A stretch of 48,010 nt of DNA from Eubacterium sp. (GTDB lineage: Bacteria; Bacillota; Clostridia; Lachnospirales; Lachnospiraceae). The number at the start of each line of letters is the position of its first letter. The first letter of the stretch is position 1. The position numbers and the translations under genes were made by a program. Under the pieces are notes generated by a model that was not told where the DNA came from, made no database searches, and was given only the letters and a program-made list of their open reading frames with translations. Below are positions 9,221 through 19,840 of this stretch, in pieces. The DNA is taken from contig JALEKC010000133.1 of the NCBI GenBank assembly GCA_022769325.1, positions 1 through 48,010 on the forward strand. The letters run 5' to 3'.

Positions 9221-12200
9221 ATGGAGAGATTTTTAAGTGCATTTTCCAAACTGGATTGCAAAGAAAGAATAAAAGCAGATTTTGAATCGGTTTTGGTAGA
9301 CCGAATTAGTGCATCCAAGTCCAAGAATATGGTATTTGTATATTGCCAAAATGAGGCTTGGATGCCAAGTAAAGAAATCCAGCATATGGAACAGCAACTG
9401 TATAAACAGATTTTCCGAAAGATGGGGTTTCATCCACAAATTTGTATGCAATATCCTTCTTTGGGGAAATTATCTCTTTCTCAGATTCTACAGATTGTGG
9501 AAGGAGATATAAAGTCTGAACTTCGTGAAAATGATTATGTGGATGCTATTGAATTTTGCGAAGAACCTTTTGAATGTGAAGGGGATTCTTTATATATTAC
9601 ATGCAACGATTCTTTCTTATCAAGAAGGCGTGCGGAACAGGTAAAAGATTGGTTCCACGCCTTATTTTTGACGCGCTTTGATAAAGAAATTTCGGTGGAA
9701 TTTCATTTTAAGGAATATGAAAGGAAGAAAAAGGATGATATGGAAACCTTTGTCCTGAAAAAACCGGAAGAAAAGAAAGCGGCAGAAAAGAAACCGACAG
9801 ATTCAAAGAAAATCGTAAAGAGAGAATCTGGGAAAAATTCGTTTCGCAAAAAAAATATACGAGATGTGGATGTGTTTTATGGGCGAAATTGTGAAGGAAC
9901 CGTTGTACCCATTAAAGAAATTCAGGATGAAATTGGTGAAGTTGTAATCGATGGTATGATTCGAAGTGTGGAAAGTCGTGAGATAAAAGGGGAAAAACAG
10001 ATTGTAACCTTTGCATTAACCGACTATACGGACACCATTGTTTGCAAAGTTTTTATAAAAAACGAACAGATTACCGACACCAACTTTTTCGAAATGGTAA
10101 AAAAAGGAAACTTTATCCGGGTAAAAGGTGTGGCCAGTTTGGATGCTTATGACAAAGAAATTCGGATTGGCAGTATTATGGGAATGAAAGAAATTTCCGA
10201 TTTCCGTGTGGGACGTCAGGATAATGCGTCTGTGAAACGAGTAGAATTACACGCCCATACACAAATGAGTGATATGGATGGAATTACGCATGTGGATCAG
10301 TTGGTTAAACGTGCCCATCAATGGGGACATCCGGCGGTTGCTATTACGGATCATGGTGTGGTACAGGCCTTTCCGGATGCCAATCATGCTCTCGAGGGAT
10401 TAAAATTAGAGAAAGAGGATCCCTTTAAAGTGATTTATGGATGCGAAGTCTATCTTGTGGATGATGTAAGTGACTTTGCGGTGGAAAATGAAAAAGGCCA
10501 GAGTCTGCGAGATGACTATGTGGTTTTTGATTTGGAAACAACAGGATTTTCCCAGGAAAAAGATAAGATTATTGAAATAGGTGCCGTACGGGTTAAGAAT
10601 GGGAAAATATGTGAAAAATATAGTACCTTTGTGAATCCGGAGAGAAGTATTCCGGAACGGATTACGGATTTGACGTCCATTACCAATGATATGGTGAAAG
10701 AGGCACCCACCATTGAAACAGTTTTGCCGGAATTTCTTGAATTTATTGGCGATAGTGTGTTGGTAGCCCATAATGCAGGATTTGATCATGGATTTATTCG
10801 CCAAAAAGCAGAAGAGCAGGGAAAGAAAACGGATTTTACAGTGGTAGATACCGTAGGACTTGCCCGGGTTTTATTTCCGGAATTAGCTAAGTATAAATTG
10901 GATAATATTGCAAAAAAATTAAAAATTTCTCTGGAAAATCATCATCGCGCAGTGGATGATGCAGGAGCTACTGCGGAAATTTTTGAAAAATTTGTGGAAA
11001 TGTTGGAAGAACGTGGAATGAACTCCTTGAAAGAAGTGGCAGAATTCGCCAACACTTCTTCGGATATTGTGAAAAAGAAGCCGTATTTTCACGCTATTGT
11101 TCTTGCTGCCAATGAAACCGGACGAATTAATTTGTATCGATTAGTTTCCATGGGTCATTTGGATTACTTTTATCGGAAGCCAAGAGTTCCCAAAAGTATG
11201 TTTATGAAATACAGAGAGGGCTTGATTATTGGTTCCGCCTGTGAAGCAGGAGAGTTGTACCGTGCTCTCTTGGATGAAGCGCCAGAGAGTCGTATCAAAG
11301 AATTGGTGGATTTCTATGACTATCTGGAAATCCAGCCAATTGGAAACAATAAATTTATGATTGAAAGTGAGCGGGTAGAAAATATCAATAGTTATGATGA
11401 TTTGAAAGAGATGAACCGGAAAATTGTTGCTTTGGGAGAAAAATATAACAAACCGGTTTGTGCAACTTGTGATGTTCACTTTCTGGATCCGGAAGATGAA
11501 ATCTATCGGAAAATAATATTTGCGGGAAAAAAGATGAAAGATGCGGATGACCAGCCACCTCTTTATCTTCGTACCACAGAAGAGATGCTGGAAGAGTTTT
11601 CCTATCTCGGAAGGGAAAAAGCCTATGAGGTCGTGGTGACCAATACCAATTTAATTGCGGATCGTATTGAAAAGATTTCGCCGGTTTATCCGGATAAATG
11701 TCCGCCGGTTATTCCAAAATCCGATGAAACACTTCGAAATATTTGTTATAATAAAGCAACCAGTATGTATGGTGATCCCTTGCCACCGCAAGTAAAGAAC
11801 AGATTGGATCATGAGTTGGATTCGATTATTAAAAATGGTTTTGCCGTGATGTATATCATTGCACAGAAGCTGGTGTGGAAATCCAATGAAGATGGGTATC
11901 TGGTGGGCTCCCGTGGCTCAGTAGGTTCTTCTTTTGTTGCTACCATGTCCGGTATTACAGAAGTAAACCCTTTGCCGGCTCATTATTATTGTAAAAAATG
12001 CCATTATGTGGATTTTGATTCGGAGGAAGTAAAAAAATATGCCGGAAGTTCAGGATGTGATATGCCACCAAAAACATGTCCAAATTGTGGAGAACCTTTG
12101 GTGCAGGAAGGACATGATATTCCTTTTGAGACCTTCCTTGGATTTTATGGAGATAAAGAACCGGATATCGACTTGAACTTTTCCGGAGAATATCAAAGTA

Positions 12201-13597
12201 AAGCTCATGCCTATACGGAAGTAATATTTGGAGATGGGCAAACATTTCGTGCCGGAACCATTGCCACTCTGGCAGATAAAACAGCCTATGGTTATGTGAA
12301 AAATTATTTTGAAGAACGTGGACAACATAAACGAGTGGAAGAAATAGAGCGTATTATCGATGGCTGTGTGGGAATTCGTCGTTCCACCGGTCAGCATCCG
12401 GGTGGAATTATCGTTCTTCCTTTTGGCTGGGAAATTTATACCTTTACCCCGGTGCAGCATCCCGCCAACGATCAAAATACACCAATTATTACAACACATT
12501 TTGATTATCATTCCATTGACCACAATCTTCTGAAACTTGATATACTTGGTCATGATGATCCTACTATGATTCGTATGTTAGAAGATTTGACCGGAGTAGA
12601 TGCGAAAACCATTTCGCTGGATAATCAAGAGGTTCTTTCCTTATTTGCCAATACCTCTGCTCTTGGAGTGACTCCGGATGAATTGATGGGATGTGACCTC
12701 GGAAGTCTTGGTATCCCGGAATTCGGAACGGAATTTGTAATGCAGATGTTACGGGATACAAAGCCGAAGAACTTTTCGGATCTTGTACGTATTTCGGGAC
12801 TGTCGCATGGAACGGATGTGTGGTTGAATAACGCCCAATATTTTATCAAAGAGGGAAAATGTACTCTTTCCACCGCGATTTGTACCCGTGATGATATCAT
12901 GACATATTTGATACATACCGGAGTTGAAAATGGACTTGCCTTCAAAATCATGGAGAGTGTGCGAAAGGGAAAGGGACTTACGGAGGATATGGAAAAGGCT
13001 ATGCGTGAGGCCGGGGTAGAAGATTGGTATATTGAGTCCTGCAAAAGGATTAAATATATGTTTCCAAAAGCTCATGCCGTTGCCTATGTCATGATGGCAT
13101 TTCGTATCGCTTACTTTAAAGTATTTTATCCATTGGCCTATTACGCAGCGTTTTTCAGTATCCGTGCCAAGGCATTTGATTATCAATTGATGTGTCAGGG
13201 AAAGGAAAAATTGGAAGCCACAATGCGGGATTATAAAAAGCGTTACAATGAACTTTCCAAAAAGGAACAAGATACTTATAATGATATGAAAATTGTACAG
13301 GAAATGTATGCGCGAGGATATGAATTCATGCCAATTGATATTTTTCGTGCCAAAGCAAATCATTTTCAAATCATCGATAATAAATTAATGCCGGCACTCA
13401 GTACCATTGACGGAATGGGAGGAAAAGCGGCAGAAGGAGTGGTGGAAGCAGCGAAAAATGGCCCTTTTTCTTCCCGGGAAAATTTCAAACTGCGTGCTAA
13501 AATATCCGGTACCGTAGTGGATAAGATGGCGGAGATGGGATTGCTCGGAGATTTGCCGGAAACAGATCAAATGTCCATTTTGGACTTTATGTCATGA
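9221..13597 (+). CDS. polC: DNA polymerase III alpha subunit, PolC type
   Basis: PHP domain (RVELHAHTQMSDMDG), proofreading exonuclease (YVVFDLETTGFS), C-family polymerase core (GSRGSVGSSFVATMSGITEVNPL, PDIDLNFSGEYQ). ATG 9221 after aggagaggg. Confidence 0.97.
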   Translation: MERFLSAFSKLDCKERIKADFESVLVDRISASKSKNMVFVYCQNEAWMPSKEIQHMEQQLYKQIFRKMGFHPQICMQYPSLGKLSLSQILQIVEGDIKSELRENDYVDAIEFCEEPFECEGDSLYITCNDSFLSRRRAEQVKDWFHALFLTRFDKEISVEFHFKEYERKKKDDMETFVLKKPEEKKAAEKKPTDSKKIVKRESGKNSFRKKNIRDVDVFYGRNCEGTVVPIKEIQDEIGEVVIDGMIRSVESREIKGEKQIVTFALTDYTDTIVCKVFIKNEQITDTNFFEMVKKGNFIRVKGVASLDAYDKEIRIGSIMGMKEISDFRVGRQDNASVKRVELHAHTQMSDMDGITHVDQLVKRAHQWGHPAVAITDHGVVQAFPDANHALEGLKLEKEDPFKVIYGCEVYLVDDVSDFAVENEKGQSLRDDYVVFDLETTGFSQEKDKIIEIGAVRVKNGKICEKYSTFVNPERSIPERITDLTSITNDMVKEAPTIETVLPEFLEFIGDSVLVAHNAGFDHGFIRQKAEEQGKKTDFTVVDTVGLARVLFPELAKYKLDNIAKKLKISLENHHRAVDDAGATAEIFEKFVEMLEERGMNSLKEVAEFANTSSDIVKKKPYFHAIVLAANETGRINLYRLVSMGHLDYFYRKPRVPKSMFMKYREGLIIGSACEAGELYRALLDEAPESRIKELVDFYDYLEIQPIGNNKFMIESERVENINSYDDLKEMNRKIVALGEKYNKPVCATCDVHFLDPEDEIYRKIIFAGKKMKDADDQPPLYLRTTEEMLEEFSYLGREKAYEVVVTNTNLIADRIEKISPVYPDKCPPVIPKSDETLRNICYNKATSMYGDPLPPQVKNRLDHELDSIIKNGFAVMYIIAQKLVWKSNEDGYLVGSRGSVGSSFVATMSGITEVNPLPAHYYCKKCHYVDFDSEEVKKYAGSSGCDMPPKTCPNCGEPLVQEGHDIPFETFLGFYGDKEPDIDLNFSGEYQSKAHAYTEVIFGDGQTFRAGTIATLADKTAYGYVKNYFEERGQHKRVEEIERIIDGCVGIRRSTGQHPGGIIVLPFGWEIYTFTPVQHPANDQNTPIITTHFDYHSIDHNLLKLDILGHDDPTMIRMLEDLTGVDAKTISLDNQEVLSLFANTSALGVTPDELMGCDLGSLGIPEFGTEFVMQMLRDTKPKNFSDLVRISGLSHGTDVWLNNAQYFIKEGKCTLSTAICTRDDIMTYLIHTGVENGLAFKIMESVRKGKGLTEDMEKAMREAGVEDWYIESCKRIKYMFPKAHAVAYVMMAFRIAYFKVFYPLAYYAAFFSIRAKAFDYQLMCQGKEKLEATMRDYKKRYNELSKKEQDTYNDMKIVQEMYARGYEFMPIDIFRAKANHFQIIDNKLMPALSTIDGMGGKAAEGVVEAAKNGPFSSRENFKLRAKISGTVVDKMAEMGLLGDLPETDQMSILDFMS

Positions 13598-13602
13598 GAA
13601 AA

Positions 13603-13650
13603 GAAAAAATGATAAATTGGCTTGAAAGAAAAGCCGATTTATCATTTTTC
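13603..13650. terminator. Bidirectional terminator between convergent polC and lexA
   Basis: Inverted repeat AAAAATGATAAATtGGCTT-gaaaga-AAGCCgATTTATCATTTTT with A/T tracts both sides. Confidence 0.85.
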
Positions 13651-13684
13651 TTTGTCATAAAATAGGGAAACCAGATAAAAGGTA

Positions 13685-14299
13685 TTAATATAAGCGGAAC
13701 AAGCCTACAACCGTTCCTAAAATAACCACTTCATTGACATAAATAGGATCCATAGAATCGTTTTCCGGTTGCAGACGGTAGCGTCCCTCTTCTTTATAAT
13801 AGGTTTTAACCGTGGCGGAGTCATCCACCAGCGCAACTACAATATCTCCATTTTTAGCGGTGGAAGTCTGACGAACAATGACTTTATCCCCATCATGAAT
13901 TCCGATATTGATCATGCTTTCTCCACGGACATTTAACATAAATAGATTTCCACTGGGAAGCTCATCTGCTAAAATCGGAAAATAGCCACTGATATTTTGC
14001 TCAGCAAAGATGGGCTGACCGGCAGCAACTTCCCCAATGACAGGGATGTTTCGCATCTCTTTTCGGGTAAGATTAAAATTGTCATCCACGATTTCAATGG
14101 CACGGGGTTTCGTAGGGTCTCTTCGAATGTATCCGTTTTTTTCCAATGTTTCCAAATGAGAATGAACCGAAGAGGTTGATTTGAGATGAACGGCATTACA
14201 AATTTCCCGCACGGCAGGCGGATATCCTTTATTTATAATCTCTTCCTTGATATATTCAAGAATTTCACTTTGTTTTGCAGAAATACGACCATTTCCCAT
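13685..14299 (-). CDS. lexA: LexA SOS repressor
   Basis: MGNGRISAKQSEILEYIKEEIINKGYPPAVREIC HTH, VAAGQPIFA cleavage region, GESMINIGIHDGD and KNGDIVVALV catalytic region. ORF opens at 14383 but the conserved start is 14299. Confidence 0.96.
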   Translation of the reverse strand: MGNGRISAKQSEILEYIKEEIINKGYPPAVREICNAVHLKSTSSVHSHLETLEKNGYIRRDPTKPRAIEIVDDNFNLTRKEMRNIPVIGEVAAGQPIFAEQNISGYFPILADELPSGNLFMLNVRGESMINIGIHDGDKVIVRQTSTAKNGDIVVALVDDSATVKTYYKEEGRYRLQPENDSMDPIYVNEVVILGTVVGLFRLY

Positions 14300-14335
14300 A
14301 TATGTTTCATTCCTTTCCAGATAGTAATGTAAAAT

Positions 14336-14393
14336 CAAACAATTGTTTGTTTTTATAGTATCATAGTTTTTCTTAAATGTCAAACATTTGTTC
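14336..14393 (-). promoter_or_regulatory. lexA promoter with two LexA-box-like operators
   Basis: Minus strand: TTGACA (14378-14383), 17 bp, TACTAT (14355-14360). Box 1 GAACAAATGTTTG at 14381-14393 overlaps the -35; box 2 CAAACAATTGTTTG at 14336-14349 downstream of the -10. Confidence 0.8.
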
Positions 14394-14423
14394 TGATAAA
14401 AGTAAAAATCTTTGAAATTATAG

Positions 14424-14452
14424 TAGACAAATTTTTGCTAAGTGGTTATAAT
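14424..14452 (+). promoter_or_regulatory. Sigma-A-type promoter of the SH3-domain gene
   Basis: TAGACA (14424-14429), 17 bp, TATAAT (14447-14452). Confidence 0.65.
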
Positions 14453-14501
14453 TAGAAAGGTAGTATTTTTGAACATAAAATGCATAAGGAGAAGTAGACA
14501 A

Positions 14502-15326
14502 ATGAGTGAAGGAAAAGGAACTAATTTTTTTGATAAATTGAAAGGGGATAAAAAAACTCGATTTGAATTTATAATGGCTGTGTGGTCCGGCATAGTAGGA
14601 ATTGTACTTGTTGTGGGAATTGCTTTTGTCGTAAAGACATTTTTCTTTGGACAGAAAGCCATTGACAGTGGGGAACTTGCTGAAAATCAGCCGGCGGTGG
14701 TGACCGAGCAGGCAGTGGATGCAGATGAGACACCGGCTCCATATGATTCTGCGATTATCAGTGGAAACGAAGAGGATTTTCAGGATGAGGAAGATGTCGA
14801 AGATGAAGAGTTAAAAGAAGCAAAGACTGCTTATGCAACAACCGTTGTCAATCTTCGTAGTGAGCCGGCATTGACTGCTTCTGTCATTGGAAAACTCCAG
14901 GCAGGAGATGAAGTTACAATTATAAAGTATGACAAAGAATGGACCCAGGTAGAAGTAAATGGTACCAAGGGGTATGTAAGCACGATTTATCTGAGCAGGA
15001 AAAAACCGGCCGAGGAGCCTACGGTAGCAACATCAGCGCCGACAAAAGCCACTGCCACACCAAAAGTGACATCGACTCCAAAACCGACCAAACGTCCGAA
15101 GGCTACAAAGAAGCCAAAGAAAACGGAGCGGCCGGCTACCATTGAGCCAACAACGGCACCACAGGAAACAGAGGCACCAAAGCCGACAGCGACACCGGAG
15201 CCGACGAAAGCACCGGAACCAACCAAGGCACCGGAACCGACGAAAGCACCAGACCCAACCAAAGCACCAGACCCAACTAAGATTCCGGAACCGGAAAAAA
15301 CACCGGAACAAAATTCTGTACAGTAA
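14502..15326 (+). CDS. Membrane protein with SH3b domain and C-terminal Pro/Thr/Lys-rich repeats
   Basis: One TM helix, acidic linker, ATTVVNLRSEPALTASVIGKLQAGDEVTIIKYDKEWTQVEVNGTKGYVS (bacterial SH3), PT-rich tail; ATG 14502 after aaggagaag. Confidence 0.8.
   Translation: MSEGKGTNFFDKLKGDKKTRFEFIMAVWSGIVGIVLVVGIAFVVKTFFFGQKAIDSGELAENQPAVVTEQAVDADETPAPYDSAIISGNEEDFQDEEDVEDEELKEAKTAYATTVVNLRSEPALTASVIGKLQAGDEVTIIKYDKEWTQVEVNGTKGYVSTIYLSRKKPAEEPTVATSAPTKATATPKVTSTPKPTKRPKATKKPKKTERPATIEPTTAPQETEAPKPTATPEPTKAPEPTKAPEPTKAPDPTKAPDPTKIPEPEKTPEQNSVQ
15195..15284 (+). repeat. 18-bp in-frame coding repeat (EPTKAP/DPTKAP units)
   Basis: Translated EPTKAPEPTKAPEPTKAPDPTKAPDPTK. Confidence 0.8.
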
Positions 15327-15347
15327 GACAGATAAAGGAGACGACCG

Positions 15348-17999
15348 ATGGAAGAACAGCTTACCCCCATGATGCAAAAGTATCTTGAGACGAAAAATCA
15401 GTACAAAGATTGTATTCTCTTTTATCGTCTGGGTGATTTTTATGAGATGTTTTTTGAAGATGCCACTTGTGTATCAAAAGAATTGGAATTAACTCTTACC
15501 GGTAAGAGTTGTGGATTAAAGGAAAGGGCACCCATGTGTGGTGTCCCCTTTCATTCTGCTGAAGGCTATATCACTCGCTTGGTATCAAAAGGATATAAAG
15601 TTGCTATTTGTGAGCAGGTTGAAGATCCCAAATTGGCAAAGGGACTTGTGAAAAGAGAAGTTGTCCGTATTGTTACGCCGGGGACAAATTGTAACCTGGA
15701 AGCTTTGGATGAATCCAAGAACAATTATCTAATGGGTGTGGTGGCAGTGGATGATCTCTTTGGCATTTCTGTTGTAGATGTAACCACAGGAGAATACCGA
15801 CTGACGGAAGTGGATACTCTTGGAAAACTTTTGGATGAAATTAATAAATTTATGCCTAGTGAACTCATTTGTAATGAGTCTTTTTATATTAGTGGGGTTG
15901 ATGTTGAGGATTTGAAGGAAAGACTTGGAATATCTGTATCATCATTGGCACCTCACTATTTTGATGAAGAATGTTGCAAGAAGGCATTATGTCGGCATTT
16001 TTCCGTTCAGACACTGGATGGTCTTGGGCTGGCAGATTATTCCGTAGGTATTACGGCAGCCGGAGCGGTAATGGAATATCTGGAAGAAACGCAAAAAAAT
16101 TCTCTGGCACATATTTTGGAACTGGTTCCATATAATGTGGGAAAGTATATGCTTCTTGATCGAAATACCCGTAGAAATCTGGAATTGGTTGAGACATTGA
16201 GGGAAAAGAAGAAAAGAGGTTCTCTTTTATGGGTTCTGGACCGTACCAAGACAGCCATGGGTGCCCGAAAATTGCGCAGTACATTGGAGCAGCCTTTTAT
16301 CAAAAAAGAAGAGATTGTAAAACGTCTGGATGCAATCGAAGAATTGAATCAAAATATGATTACGAGGGAGGAACTTCGGGAATATTTAAATCCGATTTAT
16401 GATTTGGAACGTTTATTAAGTAAAATCAGTTATAAGTCGGCAAATCCCAGAGATTTAATTGCTCTAAAAAGTTCCCTTGAAATGTTGCCGCCCATTCGTT
16501 TTCTTTGCAGCAATTTTCAAGGTAAAATGTTTGCTGAGATATTGGAAGAATTAGATCCTCTAGAGGACTTGTGCCAGCTTATTACAGATGCCATTACGGA
16601 AGAACCACCGCTTGCCTTGCATGATGGCGGGATTATCCGTGATGGATATAATGAGCAGGTGGATAAACTGCGAAAAGCAAAATCCGAAGGAAAAGATTGG
16701 CTTCTTGAACTGGAATCCCAGGAAAGAGAAAAAACTGGAATTAAAAATTTGAAAGTAAAATACAATCGTGTATTTGGATATTATCTGGAAGTTACAAATT
16801 CCTATAAAAATCTGGTCCCCGAAGAATGGATGCGTAAGCAGACTTTGGCAAATTCCGAGCGTTATACAACGAAACGATTAAAAGAATTGGAAGATGTCAT
16901 ACTGGGAGCAGAGGACAAATTATATAATTTGGAATATCAATTGTTTTGCGACATTCGGGATCAAATATTTATGCAGGTGGACCGAATTCAGCATACAGCA
17001 AAAGCCATTGCAACCTTGGATATGATGGCAAGTCTTGCTTTGGTTTCGGAAAAAAATAATTATGTACGTCCATCACTCAATGACCAGGGGATTATTAATA
17101 TCAAAGAAGGACGCCATCCGGTTATTGAGCAAATGATTGATCACGATATGTTTATATCCAACAATACCTACCTGGATGAAGATTCTCATCGTGTAGTCAT
17201 TATCACCGGGCCTAATATGGCTGGAAAATCCACTTATATGCGTCAGACGGCCTTGATTGTTTTGATGGCACAAATTGGATGTTTTGTTCCGGCTGCCTCC
17301 GCTGATCTTTCTGTCGTAGACCGCATTTTTACAAGAGTGGGTGCTTCCGATGATCTGGCCAGTGGACAGAGTACATTTATGGTTGAAATGACAGAAGTAG
17401 CCAATATTTTACACAATGCCACCAAGGATAGTCTGATTATTTTGGACGAAATTGGAAGAGGTACTTCGACCTTTGATGGACTAAGTATTGCCTGGGCAGT
17501 GGTAGAACATATTGTGGACAAGAAAAATATAGGTGCGAAAACTCTTTTTGCAACTCATTATCATGAACTTACCGAATTGGAAGGAAAGTTAGAAGGTGTA
17601 CAAAATTATTGTATTGCTGTGAAAGAAGATGGAGATGAGATTGTTTTCTTACGAAAAATCGTAAAAGGCGGTGCTGATAAGAGTTACGGAATTCAGGTGG
17701 CTAAGCTGGCGGGAGTTCCGGAAAGTGTTTTGAGTCGTGCCAGAGAGATCGCCCAGGAATTAGAAAATGAAAACGGGGAGTTGTCCATATCCATACCGGA
17801 AGCACAATCTGGTGAGCCGGAAAGAGGAACAAAGCCAATACAAAATATGACACAGCTTTCCATATTTGATACGGTAACCACATTTCATTCAGAAGACATT
17901 TTATTTGAACTTCGAGACATAGATTTATCCCGGGTTACCCCTATGGATGCCATGAATCTTGTTTATAAGTGGCAAAATGAATTAAAAGATAAATGGTAA
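15348..17999 (+). CDS. mutS: DNA mismatch repair protein MutS
   Basis: LTPMMQKYLETKNQYKDCILFYRLGDFYEMFFEDA mismatch-binding motif and ITGPNMAGKSTYMRQTALI Walker A. Confidence 0.98.
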   Translation: MEEQLTPMMQKYLETKNQYKDCILFYRLGDFYEMFFEDATCVSKELELTLTGKSCGLKERAPMCGVPFHSAEGYITRLVSKGYKVAICEQVEDPKLAKGLVKREVVRIVTPGTNCNLEALDESKNNYLMGVVAVDDLFGISVVDVTTGEYRLTEVDTLGKLLDEINKFMPSELICNESFYISGVDVEDLKERLGISVSSLAPHYFDEECCKKALCRHFSVQTLDGLGLADYSVGITAAGAVMEYLEETQKNSLAHILELVPYNVGKYMLLDRNTRRNLELVETLREKKKRGSLLWVLDRTKTAMGARKLRSTLEQPFIKKEEIVKRLDAIEELNQNMITREELREYLNPIYDLERLLSKISYKSANPRDLIALKSSLEMLPPIRFLCSNFQGKMFAEILEELDPLEDLCQLITDAITEEPPLALHDGGIIRDGYNEQVDKLRKAKSEGKDWLLELESQEREKTGIKNLKVKYNRVFGYYLEVTNSYKNLVPEEWMRKQTLANSERYTTKRLKELEDVILGAEDKLYNLEYQLFCDIRDQIFMQVDRIQHTAKAIATLDMMASLALVSEKNNYVRPSLNDQGIINIKEGRHPVIEQMIDHDMFISNNTYLDEDSHRVVIITGPNMAGKSTYMRQTALIVLMAQIGCFVPAASADLSVVDRIFTRVGASDDLASGQSTFMVEMTEVANILHNATKDSLIILDEIGRGTSTFDGLSIAWAVVEHIVDKKNIGAKTLFATHYHELTELEGKLEGVQNYCIAVKEDGDEIVFLRKIVKGGADKSYGIQVAKLAGVPESVLSRAREIAQELENENGELSISIPEAQSGEPERGTKPIQNMTQLSIFDTVTTFHSEDILFELRDIDLSRVTPMDAMNLVYKWQNELKDKW

Positions 18000-18010
18000 G
18001 GAGGGATTCG

Positions 18011-19840
18011 ATGATACAGCTATTGGAGCCATCTACGATTGATAAAATCGCAGCAGGTGAGGTTGTGGAACGCCCTGCTGCCGTTGTGAAAGAATTGGTT
18101 GAAAATGCCATCGATGCAGGGGCAAACGCAATCACAGTAGAAATCAAAGAGGGGGGCATTTCTTTTATTCGCATCACGGATAATGGATGCGGAATTGCGA
18201 AAGATGAAATTCCCATGGCTTTTACCAGACATGCAACAAGTAAAATAAAAAATATTGAAGACCTCCTTACGATTCACAGTCTTGGATTTCGTGGGGAGGC
18301 TCTTTCCAGTGTTGCAGCAGTGGCAAAAGTGGAATTGATTACCAAACGGGAAGAGGATTTAATTGGCTGCCGTTATGAAATTCAAGGAGGAAAAGAAGTG
18401 GCAGTGGAAGAAGTGGGATGCCCCAATGGTTCCACCTTTTTGATTCGAAATTTATTTTATAATACGCCGGCTCGTGCCAAATTTTTGAAATCCAAAATGA
18501 CGGAGGGAGGATATATCAGTGATGTCATGCTTCATTTTACCCTTTCCCATCCGGAAATTCGATTTCGATTTATTTGGGATGGAAAAACGAAGATACAGAC
18601 ATCCGGAAATGGAAATGTCAAGGATAATATTTATCAGCAATTCGGAGCTGATATAACCAAAGCTTTACTGCCTATTCAAGTGGAACGAGATGGAATGCAT
18701 CTGGAAGGATTTGTGGGAAAACCAGAAATTTCTCGTGGTACACGGAGTTTTATGTATTATTATACCAATGGAAGACATATCAAAAGTCCGATTGTCACAA
18801 AAGCAATTGAAACGGCATATGAAGGATATACCATGACAAACCGGTTCCCTTTTGTTGTGTTATTTTTATCCATTGATAGTGCTTTTTTAGATGTAAATGT
18901 GCATCCTACGAAAATGGAAGTTCGTTTTATGAACCAGGAAGAAGTGTATCAACTCTTTCAGGAAGAAATACATCGGGTATTGCATGAAGCAACGCTGATT
19001 CCCAAGGTTCTTCCAGGAAAAGAAGAAAAGAAAAAACAGGAGAAAAAAGAAAAAATAACGGTGAATGTTATCCCTGAACCTTTTGAAAAAAACAGGATGG
19101 AACAGGAACATATGGCAACAGAGAAAGAACAAAAAGAATCCATCCGGCAGGCGGTAATTTCAGAAAAAGCAATCAAAGAAGAAAAAGTGGAAAAGCCAAT
19201 TGTAAAATATGAGCAACAATCCTTTTTCAAAAATGAGATGCTGGCAGAGGAAGATCGAATTAAATTTCGTTTGATAGGCCAGGTGTTTGGGACCTATTGG
19301 ATGATTGAGTATGGAGATGAAATGTTGATTATCGACCAACATGCGGCCCATGAGAAGATTTTGTATGAGCAATTGATGGAAGAATTATCTCAAAATCATG
19401 TTTATAGCCAGAATTTAGTCACTCCGATATTAATCACATGTACACATAGAGAAAAAGAAATGCTGATAAAATGCCAGGATGCTTTTTCCAAACTAGGTTT
19501 TGAAATTGAAGAATTTGGTGGGGATGAGTTTGCAATTGTGGCAGTACCATCTCATTTTTTACACTTGGCCAGCAAAGATTTGTTTTATCAGATTTTGGAT
19601 GAATTAATTGAAAATCCAATGGCAGACCGAATTGAAAAAATCACGGAACGTTGTGCCACAATTTCCTGTAAAGCGGCAGTAAAAGGAAATCACTCCTTAT
19701 CCTTTGCAGAAGCCAATGAATTAATTGATAAAATGCTCCATGCAAAGGATCCCTATCATTGCCCTCATGGGAGACCAACAACCATTTCCATGTCAAAGAA
19801 AGAATTTGAAAAGAAATTTAAGAGGATTGTATCAGGATGA
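18011..19840 (+). CDS. mutL: DNA mismatch repair protein MutL
   Basis: IQLLEPSTIDKIAAGEVVERPAAVVKELVENAIDAGA, GFRGEAL; C-terminal DQHAAHEKILYE. ATG 18011 preferred over ORF start 17993. Confidence 0.97.
   Translation: MIQLLEPSTIDKIAAGEVVERPAAVVKELVENAIDAGANAITVEIKEGGISFIRITDNGCGIAKDEIPMAFTRHATSKIKNIEDLLTIHSLGFRGEALSSVAAVAKVELITKREEDLIGCRYEIQGGKEVAVEEVGCPNGSTFLIRNLFYNTPARAKFLKSKMTEGGYISDVMLHFTLSHPEIRFRFIWDGKTKIQTSGNGNVKDNIYQQFGADITKALLPIQVERDGMHLEGFVGKPEISRGTRSFMYYYTNGRHIKSPIVTKAIETAYEGYTMTNRFPFVVLFLSIDSAFLDVNVHPTKMEVRFMNQEEVYQLFQEEIHRVLHEATLIPKVLPGKEEKKKQEKKEKITVNVIPEPFEKNRMEQEHMATEKEQKESIRQAVISEKAIKEEKVEKPIVKYEQQSFFKNEMLAEEDRIKFRLIGQVFGTYWMIEYGDEMLIIDQHAAHEKILYEQLMEELSQNHVYSQNLVTPILITCTHREKEMLIKCQDAFSKLGFEIEEFGGDEFAIVAVPSHFLHLASKDLFYQILDELIENPMADRIEKITERCATISCKAAVKGNHSLSFAEANELIDKMLHAKDPYHCPHGRPTTISMSKKEFEKKFKRIVSG

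Noticed and set aside
12749-13369. 206-aa minus-strand ORF inside polC
   Set aside because: Antisense shadow of a well-supported coding region, with no recognisable domain.
15195-15284. Regular repeats as a CRISPR array
   Set aside because: In-frame contiguous 18-bp protein-coding repeats with no spacers and no cas genes.
14987-15377. Minus-strand ORFs rich in GSGALVGSGAF or WFRCFRRF repeats
   Set aside because: Antisense readings of the EPTKAP coding repeat; the sense frame has a clear RBS, TM and SH3 domain.
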